Virus record (IMG/VR): IMGVR_UViG_3300028384_000793
Span: 1 to 41,915 of that record
Source: a virus
Direction: 5' to 3' (one strand)
Length of the DNA: 41,915 nt
Shown: one piece after another, positions 1 through 7,939 of the stretch
Layout: each line of letters starts with the position of its first letter
Numbering within the stretch: position 1 is the stretch's first letter
Translations under genes and position numbers: made by a program
The notes under the pieces: generated by a model
The model's input: only the letters and a program-made list of their open reading frames with translations
Database searches by the model: none
What the model was told of the DNA's origin: nothing

Positions 1-107
1 TTCTCAACGCTCGAACGTGACAAGTGCATCTTATCAGCCGCTTGATCAATCGAGTCACCATGTGCAACGTGTTTGAGTGCTTCTATATCTTTTTTCATAG
101 TCTTCAT
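1..107 (-). CDS. LuxR/GerE-type helix-turn-helix protein, 3' end cut by window edge
   Basis: This short leftward reading frame runs off the left edge. It starts at an ATG at 107, or at a second in-frame ATG at 98; neither has a convincing Shine-Dalgarno site. The visible 35 residues read MKTMKKDIEALKHVAHGD and then SIDQAADKMHLSRSSVE. This fits the first helices of a GerE/LuxR DNA-binding domain: an aLxxvAxG start, IxxAA, then LSxSSVE as the recognition helix. It overlaps the 3' end of the Cys-rich gene at 55-360 by about 50 bases, in another frame. It is the last visible gene of the leftward operon and is probably driven by the promoter near 564-592 as well as from 7983. A DNA-binding regulator is likely from the motif. 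The targets and full length cannot be seen. Confidence 0.6.
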   Translation of the reverse strand, partial: MKTMKKDIEALKHVAHGDSIDQAADKMHLSRSSVE

Positions 108-360
108 CACTTGGTAATTTCTCACTGTTAACACACCATACAGTTGAACCGCTTCGGTGTGGGTAGTGTAACCCGTCACAGTGACACGTGTTGTACACAC
201 CTGCACGGGTTTTCCATTCTTTACGACGGTGATTGTCAACACGCCAATCAGTCGACCCACAGTGGCACACGGGCGGTCTGACGTATTCCCACAATTCACG
301 GTTCAGTCGCCGAGCATGACGACATGAACCGCAACGGTAGAAGTTAGGCGATTGCTGCAC
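55..360 (-). CDS. Small Cys-rich zinc-ribbon-like phage protein
   Basis: The product is 101 aa. Cysteine pairs are arranged as RCGSC near residue 10, CHCG near residue 32, CHC near residue 58 and WC near residue 75, which suggests one or two structural zinc sites. Trp and Arg are frequent, as in small phage nucleic-acid-associated proteins, but no named family is recognised. The start is a GTG at 360 that overlaps the end of the upstream gene (344-526) by 17 bases. The Shine-Dalgarno sequence is weak, so translation is probably coupled to the upstream gene. It belongs to the distal end of the leftward replication operon. Confidence 0.6.
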   Translation of the reverse strand: MQQSPNFYRCGSCRHARRLNRELWEYVRPPVCHCGSTDWRVDNHRRKEWKTRAGVYNTCHCDGLHYPHRSGSTVWCVNSEKLPSDEDYEKRYRSTQTRCTW

Positions 361-526
361 GACGTGGCAACACTATGAGTTGTTTAACCGTCCAACCTGC
401 ATTACACAAGTCAACAGCGTTCACCCATCCGTAATTGGGGACACAGCACTCAACACATTTTACCAACCAAGGTTTGTGCTTCATCACCGTGTTAAAGTTT
501 CTAACGGTTTGATTGTTTAACAACAT
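344..526 (-). CDS. Small hypothetical protein with CVECC motif
   Basis: The product is 60 aa. I chose the ATG at 526 because GAGG lies 8 bases upstream; the GTG at 535 is itself part of that Shine-Dalgarno region. The protein carries CVECC near residue 25 and a third Cys near residue 40, and ends in a hydrophobic and basic tail. No family is recognised. It is the first gene after the internal leftward promoter at 564-592 and overlaps the next gene by 17 bases. Confidence 0.55.
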   Translation of the reverse strand: MLLNNQTVRNFNTVMKHKPWLVKCVECCVPNYGWVNAVDLCNAGWTVKQLIVLPRRAAIA

Positions 527-563
527 ACCATTCACCTCGTATTAATTTGTTGTTGACTCAATT

Positions 564-592
564 AGTATCGTTTAATTTGACGGTGTTGTCAA
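564..592 (-). promoter_or_regulatory. Leftward sigma70-like promoter with TGAC-N6-GTCA operator
   Basis: On the minus strand TTGACA (592-587) is followed after 17 bases by GATACT (569-564). The palindrome TGAC-GGTGTT-GTCA (578-591) covers the -35 box and also the stop codon of the HNH gene. It is placed to drive the three leftmost small genes independently of the main promoter at 7983. The operator matches the copies listed elsewhere in the window. Confidence 0.6.
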
Positions 593-981
593 CAAAGGCG
601 TAATTGTATTTGTTCATTATTTTCGCAATCAAAAAGGTCGTACTGTTCGAAAGGATGATCAGGCCACCACTTATTCGACTTGCTCATGTTCGAACCGGCG
701 TCAATAATTTCGAGATTCCACGGGACATGTAGTCCACATACAAGGTCTGATATTATTGGCACTATGTGGTCGACGTGTACATTATGACCTTGTTTTCTTA
801 GTGATTTGGCTCGATCATATATTTCTTTGAACCTGTGGTCGTTAGCATATTGGTCAGGCCAAGCAGTGTAAAGTTGCTTGTAGTATTTGACAGACCTTTT
901 GTAATTTTTATTAAGGTTCGGGTCGTTAACGTCTTGTTGACTCAACCAATTTGGTGAACATTTCCGCAACGGTGTACTCAT
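589..981 (-). CDS. HNH endonuclease
   Basis: The product is 130 aa, starting at the ATG at 981 with GAGG 8 bases upstream. The ATGA overlaps the polymerase stop codon. The C-terminal half carries HVDHIVPI, then VCGLHVPWNLEII and N-x3-KSN, the bba-metal pattern of phage HNH nucleases (His-Asp-His, Asn, and a final Lys/Asn). The N-terminal half is rich in Tyr and Lys. Linkage to the polymerase suggests either a role in DNA processing or a homing endonuclease fixed in the operon. The HNH signature is clear; the biological role is inferred. Confidence 0.85.
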   Translation of the reverse strand: MSTPLRKCSPNWLSQQDVNDPNLNKNYKRSVKYYKQLYTAWPDQYANDHRFKEIYDRAKSLRKQGHNVHVDHIVPIISDLVCGLHVPWNLEIIDAGSNMSKSNKWWPDHPFEQYDLFDCENNEQIQLRLC

Positions 982-3248
982 GAACAATTCCTCAATGGTT
1001 TGACTATTTTTTCAGCTTCGGAAATATAGTACTCATAGTTCAACGTCGAACGGTCGAAGTCGTCCAAGTTTGAACAGTCGGTACACAACCAACCAACGCT
1101 AATACCCATCTTGCGTTCTTCGTGTTTCGACTTGTTCTTCGTGTGAATGCGTTCGTCATGTGGCAAACCCGTACTGTCTACAATCACCTTTTCGCCATCT
1201 TTCATGACATGCCATTCCTCAGACCAGTTACCGACTGTGCAACCCAGATTGGTAACTGGTGTTCCTACTATTTCTGGACGGTGTACGATTTCTAAACCTT
1301 CTATCTCTTTTTGTATCTCACGAATGACGCCTTGGTATACATCGTCGGGAACTTTAGGTTTGCGTTTCCACGATCCCGGTACACCCGTGGGTGGTGCAAG
1401 TTTGAACAATGACCCGCCGTCCACCGACACGTAATATCGAATGATATTGTTCAACTCGATTTGTATGTCTAATTCAGACCAACGCATGACCAATGTATTC
1501 GAACGCGGAACCTTTGCACGCAAGTAGAAATCACGATCAATCGGGTGATTCATGATAAATTCTCGAATATCTTTACCGTGAACCAGTGCGGCTTCTGCTG
1601 CTTTGGGAATGACCAACGCCGACCAATCCTTGTTGTATGGTACTTCACGTGTACCAGGCTTTTCCTCGGCCGTCTCATACGCATAGCAACCAATTCGCTT
1701 AACACCGCCACCTTGGTAAACGGCCATGTATGAGTTAACATCGCGAATAAACATCGAATCGTATAACACTTCCTCAAGTTCCAAACACGTCAACCCTTCC
1801 CACCACTTACAAATTGCTCGACTGTGGTCTAAATACTCGTGTGGGCAATAGAACGTCACACCGTCGGTATTGGCTTGAACCATCGACAATCCTGGTATCT
1901 TGATCAACTGTTCAACTAACATGCACAGTAATAATTGACCGTTGATGGTGATGCTCATTGTGTAAAACGGATCGTAAAACGGACTGTACTTGTTATTCGA
2001 ACCACCATATGCACCGTTCAACGCGAGTTTGAACGCACCGTTCTCCATTGGATGTGTCTTCTTGTTGTACTGTTTACGTGTTTCATATACCGACAAATAC
2101 GCATCACAAAACTGTGTACCAAGGTGTGCGGGATAAAGTTTGTTCACAATACCCATGTTCGGATAGAACGACGCAACGTCCACGTCGACCAATTGATGTG
2201 CGTCATTCGAATGTATCGATGTTGATTCAACCGACGCGTGGATACCACCAGTGCCAAACGCGTATTTTAACCCGTCAACTTGTGCGACTAAACCTGTGAA
2301 AACACCTTTAGTCTCTGCGATTGTTTGACTTGCTAAGTGTGCACGGATTCTTTCGAATTCAGGGTGTTCGAACTTAACATATGGAAAAATAACATCACCG
2401 AGGTTGATACTGTGTCGCCACGTCTGTTTTTTGGCTTTACGACCGTTGACGTACTCGAAACATTCGATACCGTTTTTCTGCATTTCAGTGATCAGAACTT
2501 GTTCGCCCATTTTCACATCTGACATGTTGATGAAATTCTGGTTGAACTTTTTACCCAACGTTTCACGCAGTCTTATCATGTCAAGCGTACGAACATAGAA
2601 CATCGCCGTTGCATCACAGTCATGCAAGTTGTAATTGTGCAGCACGTCCATTTGATCGTGTGTCAATTCTTGACCGACAGGGAATGGCAAGTCTTCAACA
2701 CTGTGCATGTTCATGCAGAATTCTAACGACTTCAAACTCGTCATCTTTGCCGCGTTGTCAAAGTGGTGAATTTTGAACAGGTCGACTTGTTGGAATATTT
2801 GGTCACGATCCCAAACCAAGAAACCAAATTTGTCACCCGCTTTCATTGACTCAATGATACGCATCGCATAGTTGTAAATCTGGTCAACCGTACACCCTGG
2901 GTTGTGAATCATCCAATGTACGACAGGATAGTCGAACCCTAAGTTGTTGAAACCGACACCACGTGCACCACTGTGACCAAGACCACGAACGAACTCGGCA
3001 AACTCGGCATATTGATCGACGCGTGTTGATATTTCAAATTTCCATTTCTTGCCCGTGGCGACATGAATCACGCAACATGTGAAAATATTAGGGTACGTTT
3101 CAATGTCGTACACATAGTCACGCGGGTCGACGGGCGCCATTACGGTGAACATTTGAGGCAGTTTGCAATAAGGACAATCACCAAGGTCGGAAGGAAATGT
3201 TTTATCACAACCACCTTGACTACTGTCACAACGGGACAGGTAAAACAT
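978..3248 (-). CDS. Family B DNA polymerase with N-terminal zinc ribbon
   Basis: This 756 aa protein is the replicative polymerase. The start is the ATG at 3248, preceded by GAGGAGG; a longer frame to 3290 lacks an RBS. The 3'-5' exonuclease motifs are YDIET (Asp48, Glu50), GFNNLGFD (about 99-106) and NLHDCDAT (about 207-214). Polymerase motif A is DVASFYPNMG near 357, motif B is K-x3-NGAYGG near 407-416, and motif C is QANTDGV near 458-464. Motif C is Asn-Thr-Asp-Gly rather than the usual DTDS, a form I know from other phage polymerases. Residues 7-28 hold four Cys (RC, GGC, CPYC), a zinc-ribbon-like addition. The C-terminus carries LPHDERIH and a CTDC pair; LPHDERIH echoes the LPWDERIH motif of the gene at 6939-7919. 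Confidence 0.93.
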   Translation of the reverse strand: MFYLSRCDSSQGGCDKTFPSDLGDCPYCKLPQMFTVMAPVDPRDYVYDIETYPNIFTCCVIHVATGKKWKFEISTRVDQYAEFAEFVRGLGHSGARGVGFNNLGFDYPVVHWMIHNPGCTVDQIYNYAMRIIESMKAGDKFGFLVWDRDQIFQQVDLFKIHHFDNAAKMTSLKSLEFCMNMHSVEDLPFPVGQELTHDQMDVLHNYNLHDCDATAMFYVRTLDMIRLRETLGKKFNQNFINMSDVKMGEQVLITEMQKNGIECFEYVNGRKAKKQTWRHSINLGDVIFPYVKFEHPEFERIRAHLASQTIAETKGVFTGLVAQVDGLKYAFGTGGIHASVESTSIHSNDAHQLVDVDVASFYPNMGIVNKLYPAHLGTQFCDAYLSVYETRKQYNKKTHPMENGAFKLALNGAYGGSNNKYSPFYDPFYTMSITINGQLLLCMLVEQLIKIPGLSMVQANTDGVTFYCPHEYLDHSRAICKWWEGLTCLELEEVLYDSMFIRDVNSYMAVYQGGGVKRIGCYAYETAEEKPGTREVPYNKDWSALVIPKAAEAALVHGKDIREFIMNHPIDRDFYLRAKVPRSNTLVMRWSELDIQIELNNIIRYYVSVDGGSLFKLAPPTGVPGSWKRKPKVPDDVYQGVIREIQKEIEGLEIVHRPEIVGTPVTNLGCTVGNWSEEWHVMKDGEKVIVDSTGLPHDERIHTKNKSKHEERKMGISVGWLCTDCSNLDDFDRSTLNYEYYISEAEKIVKPLRNCS

Positions 3249-3250
3249 GA

Positions 3251-3472
3251 TTAAACCTCCTCGATGGTATCGAGTTTCCAAGGTAACCACATTCCACTTT
3301 TACATTGAACCCTTGGGATTCGTGAGTAACGCATGACACCGCCTTCCTCACGACAAGCGTAATTTTGCAATTCTTGATTGAACGTCAGAAAATCGTCATC
3401 CGATTTAAAATAATCGAAAGTCGAGCAACCAGTGGTCATAGTGACTAACAGTGCAATGAGTATAATTTTCAT
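3251..3472 (-). CDS. Small predicted lipoprotein
   Basis: The product is 73 aa. The ATG at 3472 follows GAGG at a spacing of about 10 bases. The N-terminus is a lipoprotein signal: MK, a run of Ile/Leu/Ala, then a TTGC lipobox near residues 13-16, after which the chain becomes polar. The mature part has two further Cys. It lies 2 bases upstream of the polymerase start, inside the replication operon, which is an odd place for an envelope protein. Superinfection exclusion or an outer spanin are possible roles, but nothing in the sequence decides between them. Confidence 0.65.
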   Translation of the reverse strand: MKIILIALLVTMTTGCSTFDYFKSDDDFLTFNQELQNYACREEGGVMRYSRIPRVQCKSGMWLPWKLDTIEEV

Positions 3473-3489
3473 GATGATTAAACCTCGTG

Positions 3490-3675
3490 CTATGGGTATG
3501 TCCACTCTAACAAACCGAGAATCAATTCGTCGGTGGATTCTATTTTATATTCGATCAAGTCGGTTTTACGTTCGATGTAGCTGGTACGGACGGCGCGAGT
3601 TAACACGCCGTCCAACATGACCAACAACGAACAACCGACAGGTGGAAGGATTGAAGGACTGTTCAATTGAATCAT
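3490..3675 (-). CDS. Small hypothetical protein
   Basis: The product is 61 aa. The start ATG overlaps the dUTPase stop codon (TAATG), so translation is likely coupled. The sequence begins with a polar/Pro-rich segment (NSPSILPPVG), has an amphipathic middle and ends in EWTYP. No family is recognised. Its tight packing in the operon supports it being real. Confidence 0.55.
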   Translation of the reverse strand: MIQLNSPSILPPVGCSLLVMLDGVLTRAVRTSYIERKTDLIEYKIESTDELILGLLEWTYP

Positions 3676-4148
3676 TACTTTACACCACTCGATCCAAAAC
3701 CGCCTTTCCGTTCACCGAGTGATTCAAGATTAACGCGGTTCACTTGGACAATCTCACCTTGTGCGATTCGATCCCCATGATTAATGACAAACGGTTGATT
3801 AGACGAGTTGTATAGGATCACGAACGTTTCGTCTTTGTAGTCACTATCAATCGTGGCTGGTGCGTTTAAAACAGTAATCCCGTGTTTCCACGCTAAACCA
3901 CTACGAGGGTTGATTTTCATTTGGTAACCATCGGGAATGTGGAAAGTAAAACCCGTAGGAATCAAATATCGCTTGCCAGGGTTCAAAACCATTTCACCGT
4001 CAATACAGTTGATTCCTAATGACCCTCCTGAACCTTGACACACTCGATAAAGTATGTCAGCACGAAGATCGAAACAAGCGGCATTATCAGTTCCGTACGT
4101 CGGTGATTGTGCGGTGTCTGAAACCGGTTCAAGCCTAAGATCAATCAT
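3675..4148 (-). CDS. dut: dUTP diphosphatase (dUTPase)
   Basis: The product is 157 aa and hydrolyses dUTP to dUMP and pyrophosphate, which keeps uracil out of phage DNA and supplies dTMP precursor. All five trimeric dUTPase motifs are visible: DLRAD near 28, PRSGLA near 82, the uridine-pocket motif GITVLNAPATIDSDYKDE near 90-107, GDRIAQ near 124 and the C-terminal RKGGFGSSG. Length is normal for the family. The start overlaps the upstream exonuclease stop as ATGA, which indicates translational coupling. Confidence 0.95.
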   Translation of the reverse strand: MIDLRLEPVSDTAQSPTYGTDNAACFDLRADILYRVCQGSGGSLGINCIDGEMVLNPGKRYLIPTGFTFHIPDGYQMKINPRSGLAWKHGITVLNAPATIDSDYKDETFVILYNSSNQPFVINHGDRIAQGEIVQVNRVNLESLGERKGGFGSSGVK

Positions 4149-4687
4149 AATAGTAACCCTTGTGTAATGAATGAAACATATCGCGCTTGGTGCTTGGCGT
4201 CGTCAAGCGCGACGTGTGGTGTACCTTCGAACGGTACGTCGTCTTTGTTGAAACCTTTCATTTTGCCCAATTTAACGACAGTGCGAACGTCACAAATGTT
4301 ATAGTATTCCCAAGGCGGTTTCATACCGTAACACTTGAAACAATCTTCGAGCATAGAAATATCGAACGTCGCACCATTGCCCCACGGTTCGACCGTCTTA
4401 ATACTTGAATTATCACGGATGAATCGGAACAACCCTTGTAAAGCTTCGTACATTTCTTGTTTACCGCGAACAACTTTAGCTTGTGCATCGTCGGACTGTT
4501 TCAACCACCACTTAATTGTGGAAGCGGACGGCGTGCGACGTTCACATGCTGATTCGAAATCGATTGTTGCGCTAAATTCCGCACCGAGTTCACCGGTTTG
4601 TGGATCGAAAAACACCGCACCGATTGCCACAATTGGCGCAGTCGGGTCAGTTCCTAATGTTTCCAAGTCGATCATTAAATGGTTCAT
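4145..4687 (-). CDS. DEDDh 3'-5' exonuclease (Rv2179c-like)
   Basis: The product is 180 aa. The N-terminus MIDLETLG supplies the first acidic pair (Asp7, Glu9). WGNGATFDISML near residue 100 and ALDDAKHQARY near 160 supply the remaining Asp/His/Asp positions of a DEDDh nuclease. TPSASTIKWWLKQSD near 52-66 is typical of the Rv2179c-like phage exonucleases. It overlaps both neighbours by ATGA. A role in proofreading, RNA processing or nucleotide recycling during replication is likely; the substrate cannot be read from the sequence. Confidence 0.85.
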   Translation of the reverse strand: MNHLMIDLETLGTDPTAPIVAIGAVFFDPQTGELGAEFSATIDFESACERRTPSASTIKWWLKQSDDAQAKVVRGKQEMYEALQGLFRFIRDNSSIKTVEPWGNGATFDISMLEDCFKCYGMKPPWEYYNICDVRTVVKLGKMKGFNKDDVPFEGTPHVALDDAKHQARYVSFITQGLLL

Positions 4688-4860
4688 GACTCCACCTTGC
4701 GAATCAAGTTTAATAATTTTTTCACCGTGTCGTGCATGTCAGACACGCGTGCTGGTGACGGCACCGTAGGGTCGGGTGCGTGTTTCTTGATGAACTTTTC
4801 CAAGTTGACAAGTTCATCCATCGATAGTTCTAGTACGACACTTCCTGTTTTAATGTTCAT
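4684..4860 (-). CDS. Small helical hypothetical protein
   Basis: A 58 aa frame starts at the ATG at 4860, with GAGG about 11 bases upstream. It ends by ATGA overlap with the exonuclease gene. The sequence is charged and mostly helical (ELSMDELVNLEKFIKKH, then a Pro-rich turn, then VKKLLNLIRKV). No family is recognised. Codon use and exact coupling to the downstream gene make it a credible gene. Confidence 0.6.
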   Translation of the reverse strand: MNIKTGSVVLELSMDELVNLEKFIKKHAPDPTVPSPARVSDMHDTVKKLLNLIRKVES

Positions 4861-4916
4861 AACTTAATAACCTCGTGAAAGTTGGGACGACGTTAAAACC
4901 GTCCCGTGTTGATGAT

Positions 4917-5762
4917 TTACACCGCCGTCATTGTTGCGAAATGTGCTTCCGTATAACCAGCGGCAACCAATGCTGATTTCGTGTAAACATTACCGTTTAC
5001 GTTGTAACTTGGCTCGGTTGGTGCTGGTGGCGGTGTCACTACTGGTGGCGGTGTTGTGTTAGCACCAGGCTGAACCAAGTCGTGCGCCGGTGTCACTGGC
5101 GGTGTGTTCGCTGCTGGCGGTGTGTTCGCTGCTGGCGGTGTTTCACCACCTGTAACACCAGCGAACGCGCTCGCCGCGTCAAATGCGTTTTCACTGATAA
5201 TCTGCTCACCTTTACGCATGTACACCACGCCGCGTGGGTTCAGATAAACACCTGGCGACTGTGAAGGTTGACCGTTCTTGTCGGTGTTGTCAGCGACGTT
5301 GATACAGACAGTGTAATAATCACCAGTGTGAACGTCGTTTTCACCAGTAATACGATCAAACGGGCTATACTTTCCACAAGGGTAAACAGGCACATCCAAT
5401 TGTGTTGAGCATTTGATGATCCAATGACCAGGATGACCGGTTGTTTCACTGTTTTTACGGTTGTTTTTGTTCGGCACAGTGGAGTCACCGTCTTCAACTT
5501 TCCACGCGAAATCGTGACGTGTGGTCATGTCTTTGTATGCGGCAAGACCGATTGCATAAATTTCTTGACCCCAAGTGGTCTGCTTCCAATCTGTTTCCGC
5601 ACCTTTTGGAACCGCTAACGAAAAGTACACTTGTGTAACAGGTGTCACTTTATCAGCGGCCATAACCGGTTGATTTTGGTTGTCCGTTTTAGGGAAACGC
5701 TTTAGCGGGTGACCCATTACGATTCGACCTTCGATATTAATGTCTTTGCTTGAAATTGGCAT
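4917..5762 (-). CDS. Phage single-stranded DNA-binding protein (DUF2815/Enc34-like)
   Basis: The product is 281 aa. The ATG at 5762 follows GAGG. The N-terminal two thirds fit the Enc34/DUF2815 ssDNA-binding fold: GRIVMGHPLKRFPK, YFSLAVPKG near 48, GHWIIKCST near 113, DYYTVCINVADN near 149 and GVYLNPRGVVYM near 172. The C-terminus (about 205-250) is a Pro/Ala linker with duplicated AANTPP units. It ends in a short domain (YNVNGNVYTKSALVAAGYTE). A flexible Pro-rich tail is common in SSB-like proteins and may recruit partners. It lies between nuclease and exonuclease genes, as expected for a replication or recombination function. Confidence 0.8.
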   Translation of the reverse strand: MPISSKDINIEGRIVMGHPLKRFPKTDNQNQPVMAADKVTPVTQVYFSLAVPKGAETDWKQTTWGQEIYAIGLAAYKDMTTRHDFAWKVEDGDSTVPNKNNRKNSETTGHPGHWIIKCSTQLDVPVYPCGKYSPFDRITGENDVHTGDYYTVCINVADNTDKNGQPSQSPGVYLNPRGVVYMRKGEQIISENAFDAASAFAGVTGGETPPAANTPPAANTPPVTPAHDLVQPGANTTPPPVVTPPPAPTEPSYNVNGNVYTKSALVAAGYTEAHFATMTAV

Positions 5763-5776
5763 ATCTTTTTACCTCG

Positions 5777-6937
5777 TTATTTAACGTTAAACATCATTTT
5801 AATTCGGTCAGTAGTGGCAGTTGCCAACTTCCATCCCGTCTTAGGTTTTTCACTGTATTCATTTATGACGGACTCGTCAACACCTTTTTTCAAAACTTGT
5901 GTTGGTGTTGCTAATTCGCGCGGTTTACGAAGGTCTACACCTAGTAAATCACCCATGCTGATCACTTCGTTTTGGTCAATGTCTTTCCTCCAACGTAGTC
6001 GTCCGAATGTTTCTTCCGCGATTAATGCTGGTAACGACTCACCCTGGCGACTGTACACGATAGCTGATTCTTCCAACGCTTTTAAACGCGCTTCTAACTG
6101 GTCTTTGATGTTCCGTAATTGGACAATCTCGACAGACAAGTTTATACCACGTAACTCGTTTCCCACGGACGAACCGACATAATCCATACCATCATATACT
6201 TGACGCTGGAAAAGTTCACACGTACGACGACACGACGCGTTATAGCAGTGTGAACCTGTCTTACATGAACCACCTTGTAATGATTTTTGAGCGGCAAGAA
6301 TCATTATGTTTTCATAGTTACGAAGTTCATCACTTGTCACGATCCATGACCGACAAATACCGTCGCGGTGAAATCCGCGCGGTTGGAACACTCGCAAGTC
6401 AAACGTCCAACCAGACCGTTCGACGTTCGGTATCTGATTAATCAGACCGATTGCATAAGCCAACAATTGCCAACATTCGAACACTTCCACAATAGATCGA
6501 CCATATTTAGCATCCCATACAGTGATGGTTCGTTTTGATGGGTTCACAACCCAACAGTCAGCAATTGAGTACGCACCGTCTTCAAACACATCCAAATTGA
6601 TCCGTTCTTCGACATGAAGTTCACGAGACGATCCGGCGTTGTTGTAAACGGAAGCGATGTCGTTCACATACTCGCGAGCGTGATCATACATGTCATCGTC
6701 AAACGGCATACCGTGTGCCGACAATTTGCCGACAAACGTATCACGGTGTAACGTGTCGTCAGATTGATCATAAATGGCGGTCAAAATACGTTGCGCGATT
6801 TCATGAAAGGCCAAACCTTCCAACGCGGCCTCACTTCTTTCTTCACCTTCGATGAACGGTTTGGGGTGTTGAGATTGTAGCGACAAAGCGCCGCTACAAT
6901 TCACCCACACATTCGCATTGTGTGCGGTTATACGCAT
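5777..6937 (-). CDS. PD-(D/E)XK nuclease, DUF2800 (RecB/Cas4-like exonuclease)
   Basis: The product is 386 aa, starting at the ATG at 6937 just after GAGGTG and one base after the upstream stop. A conserved AFHEIAQRIL segment lies near residue 55. The core VWDAKYGRSIVEV near 160 supplies the Asp and the D-x-K-like catalytic residues, followed by CWQLLAYAIGL, as in DUF2800. Four Cys in the order C, HC, C, C lie near 233-248 (SCKTGSHCYNASC, then RRTC), resembling the iron-sulfur clasp of AddB/Cas4 nucleases. The role is probably DNA-end processing in phage recombination, with the neighbouring ssDNA-binding protein as a partner. Family is firm; the Fe-S cluster is inferred. Confidence 0.85.
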   Translation of the reverse strand: MRITAHNANVWVNCSGALSLQSQHPKPFIEGEERSEAALEGLAFHEIAQRILTAIYDQSDDTLHRDTFVGKLSAHGMPFDDDMYDHAREYVNDIASVYNNAGSSRELHVEERINLDVFEDGAYSIADCWVVNPSKRTITVWDAKYGRSIVEVFECWQLLAYAIGLINQIPNVERSGWTFDLRVFQPRGFHRDGICRSWIVTSDELRNYENIMILAAQKSLQGGSCKTGSHCYNASCRRTCELFQRQVYDGMDYVGSSVGNELRGINLSVEIVQLRNIKDQLEARLKALEESAIVYSRQGESLPALIAEETFGRLRWRKDIDQNEVISMGDLLGVDLRKPRELATPTQVLKKGVDESVINEYSEKPKTGWKLATATTDRIKMMFNVK

Positions 6938-6938
6938 G

Positions 6939-7919
6939 TTACACCTCGACGCTGTTAAGGAACTCGGCAACCTGTGGAATTAGTTCAGGACGTTTTGCCA
7001 ATGCTGTGAATTCAACATCGTATTTCGCTTTAACCATATCTTTGATTGTTGCAGACTTGGTTGAATCGCCAGCACATTTTGCTGACAACATTTTCACCAA
7101 TCCGACAAAATTAACAACCTCGACACCGACCTGTGTAGACCCAACATGTGCAGGGTTTGGTGCGGGTGGTGGTGGTGTCTGGTCGTCTTGCTCTAACTTT
7201 GGGGTGTCCACCACTGGTGGTGGTGGTGGCGTGATGTCAGGCTGCGAGGCAGTAACATCCGCTTGCTGAGTCTCTACATTCTTCGCATCCGCTGGTGACT
7301 TTGGGGTGTCCACCACTGGTTGTTCGTCTTTAAACTCTGTTTCAATTGTATCGACACGAAGTTCGTTGAACAATTCTTCACTGATCAAATCAATGATTTC
7401 ACCGTGACCACCATTTGTGATCTGCTCATACTCTTCATCATTTCGGATGATTCCGACTTCGTCACTCCCGTTATAACGCCAGTATAAAGGGTAATCGCTT
7501 GAAGGAGTTTCAACAGGAATAGACATCAACGTTGTCAATTCTGCTTCAACTTGTTTGATGAATTCAGCCCATTGGTCAGCGGACATGTCTTTTGGCTTCT
7601 TGCGCTTTTTCCACGAACCGTCCGCGTTTTGCGTTTTGTTACCACTGTGAATACGTTCATCCCACGGTAATTGTGGTTCGTCGGTAACAGTTTGGTCAGC
7701 TTTTGCAAGTACTTCCTCAAACCCTTTAATATCGACAGATTGTTCGTCAACACCATGCGTAAGCAGTTCCGATCGACCTACTTGTTGAGCAGTTGACGCT
7801 TCACTGTGTGTAACGGTTTCAACGTACCCGCGAGCCTTTGCCATGTTGACCAATGCTTCACCCAAGTATTGTTGAGCAATTAAGTCGTCTTCGTTGAATT
7901 CTAATTTGATAGTAGCCAC
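6939..7919 (-). CDS. Hypothetical protein with LPWDERIH motif and Pro-rich linker
   Basis: This is the first gene of the leftward operon, 326 aa. I chose the GTG at 7919 because GAGGAA lies 8-9 bases upstream; the ATG at 7955 lies inside the operator and has no RBS. Near residue 90 the chain reads LPWDERIH, then NADGSWKKRKKPKD. I know this motif from many phage proteins of uncertain function. Two copies of VVDTPK flank poly-Pro stretches near 205-250. The C-terminal 75 residues form a separate helical domain (LVKMLSAKCAGDSTKSATIK). A role in replication is inferred from position only. Confidence 0.75.
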   Translation of the reverse strand: MATIKLEFNEDDLIAQQYLGEALVNMAKARGYVETVTHSEASTAQQVGRSELLTHGVDEQSVDIKGFEEVLAKADQTVTDEPQLPWDERIHSGNKTQNADGSWKKRKKPKDMSADQWAEFIKQVEAELTTLMSIPVETPSSDYPLYWRYNGSDEVGIIRNDEEYEQITNGGHGEIIDLISEELFNELRVDTIETEFKDEQPVVDTPKSPADAKNVETQQADVTASQPDITPPPPPVVDTPKLEQDDQTPPPPAPNPAHVGSTQVGVEVVNFVGLVKMLSAKCAGDSTKSATIKDMVKAKYDVEFTALAKRPELIPQVAEFLNSVEV

Positions 7920-7939
7920 TGTTTTATTCCTCGTTTCGT

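Noticed and set aside
4335-4769. 144-codon plus-strand ORF over the exonuclease gene
   Set aside because: Antisense shadow of a clear DEDDh exonuclease with shadow-like composition.
4870-4916. GGGACG / CGTCCC hairpin after the SSB gene as terminator
   Set aside because: Six-base stem with a ten-base loop and no T-run on the minus strand; translation continues in a compact operon.
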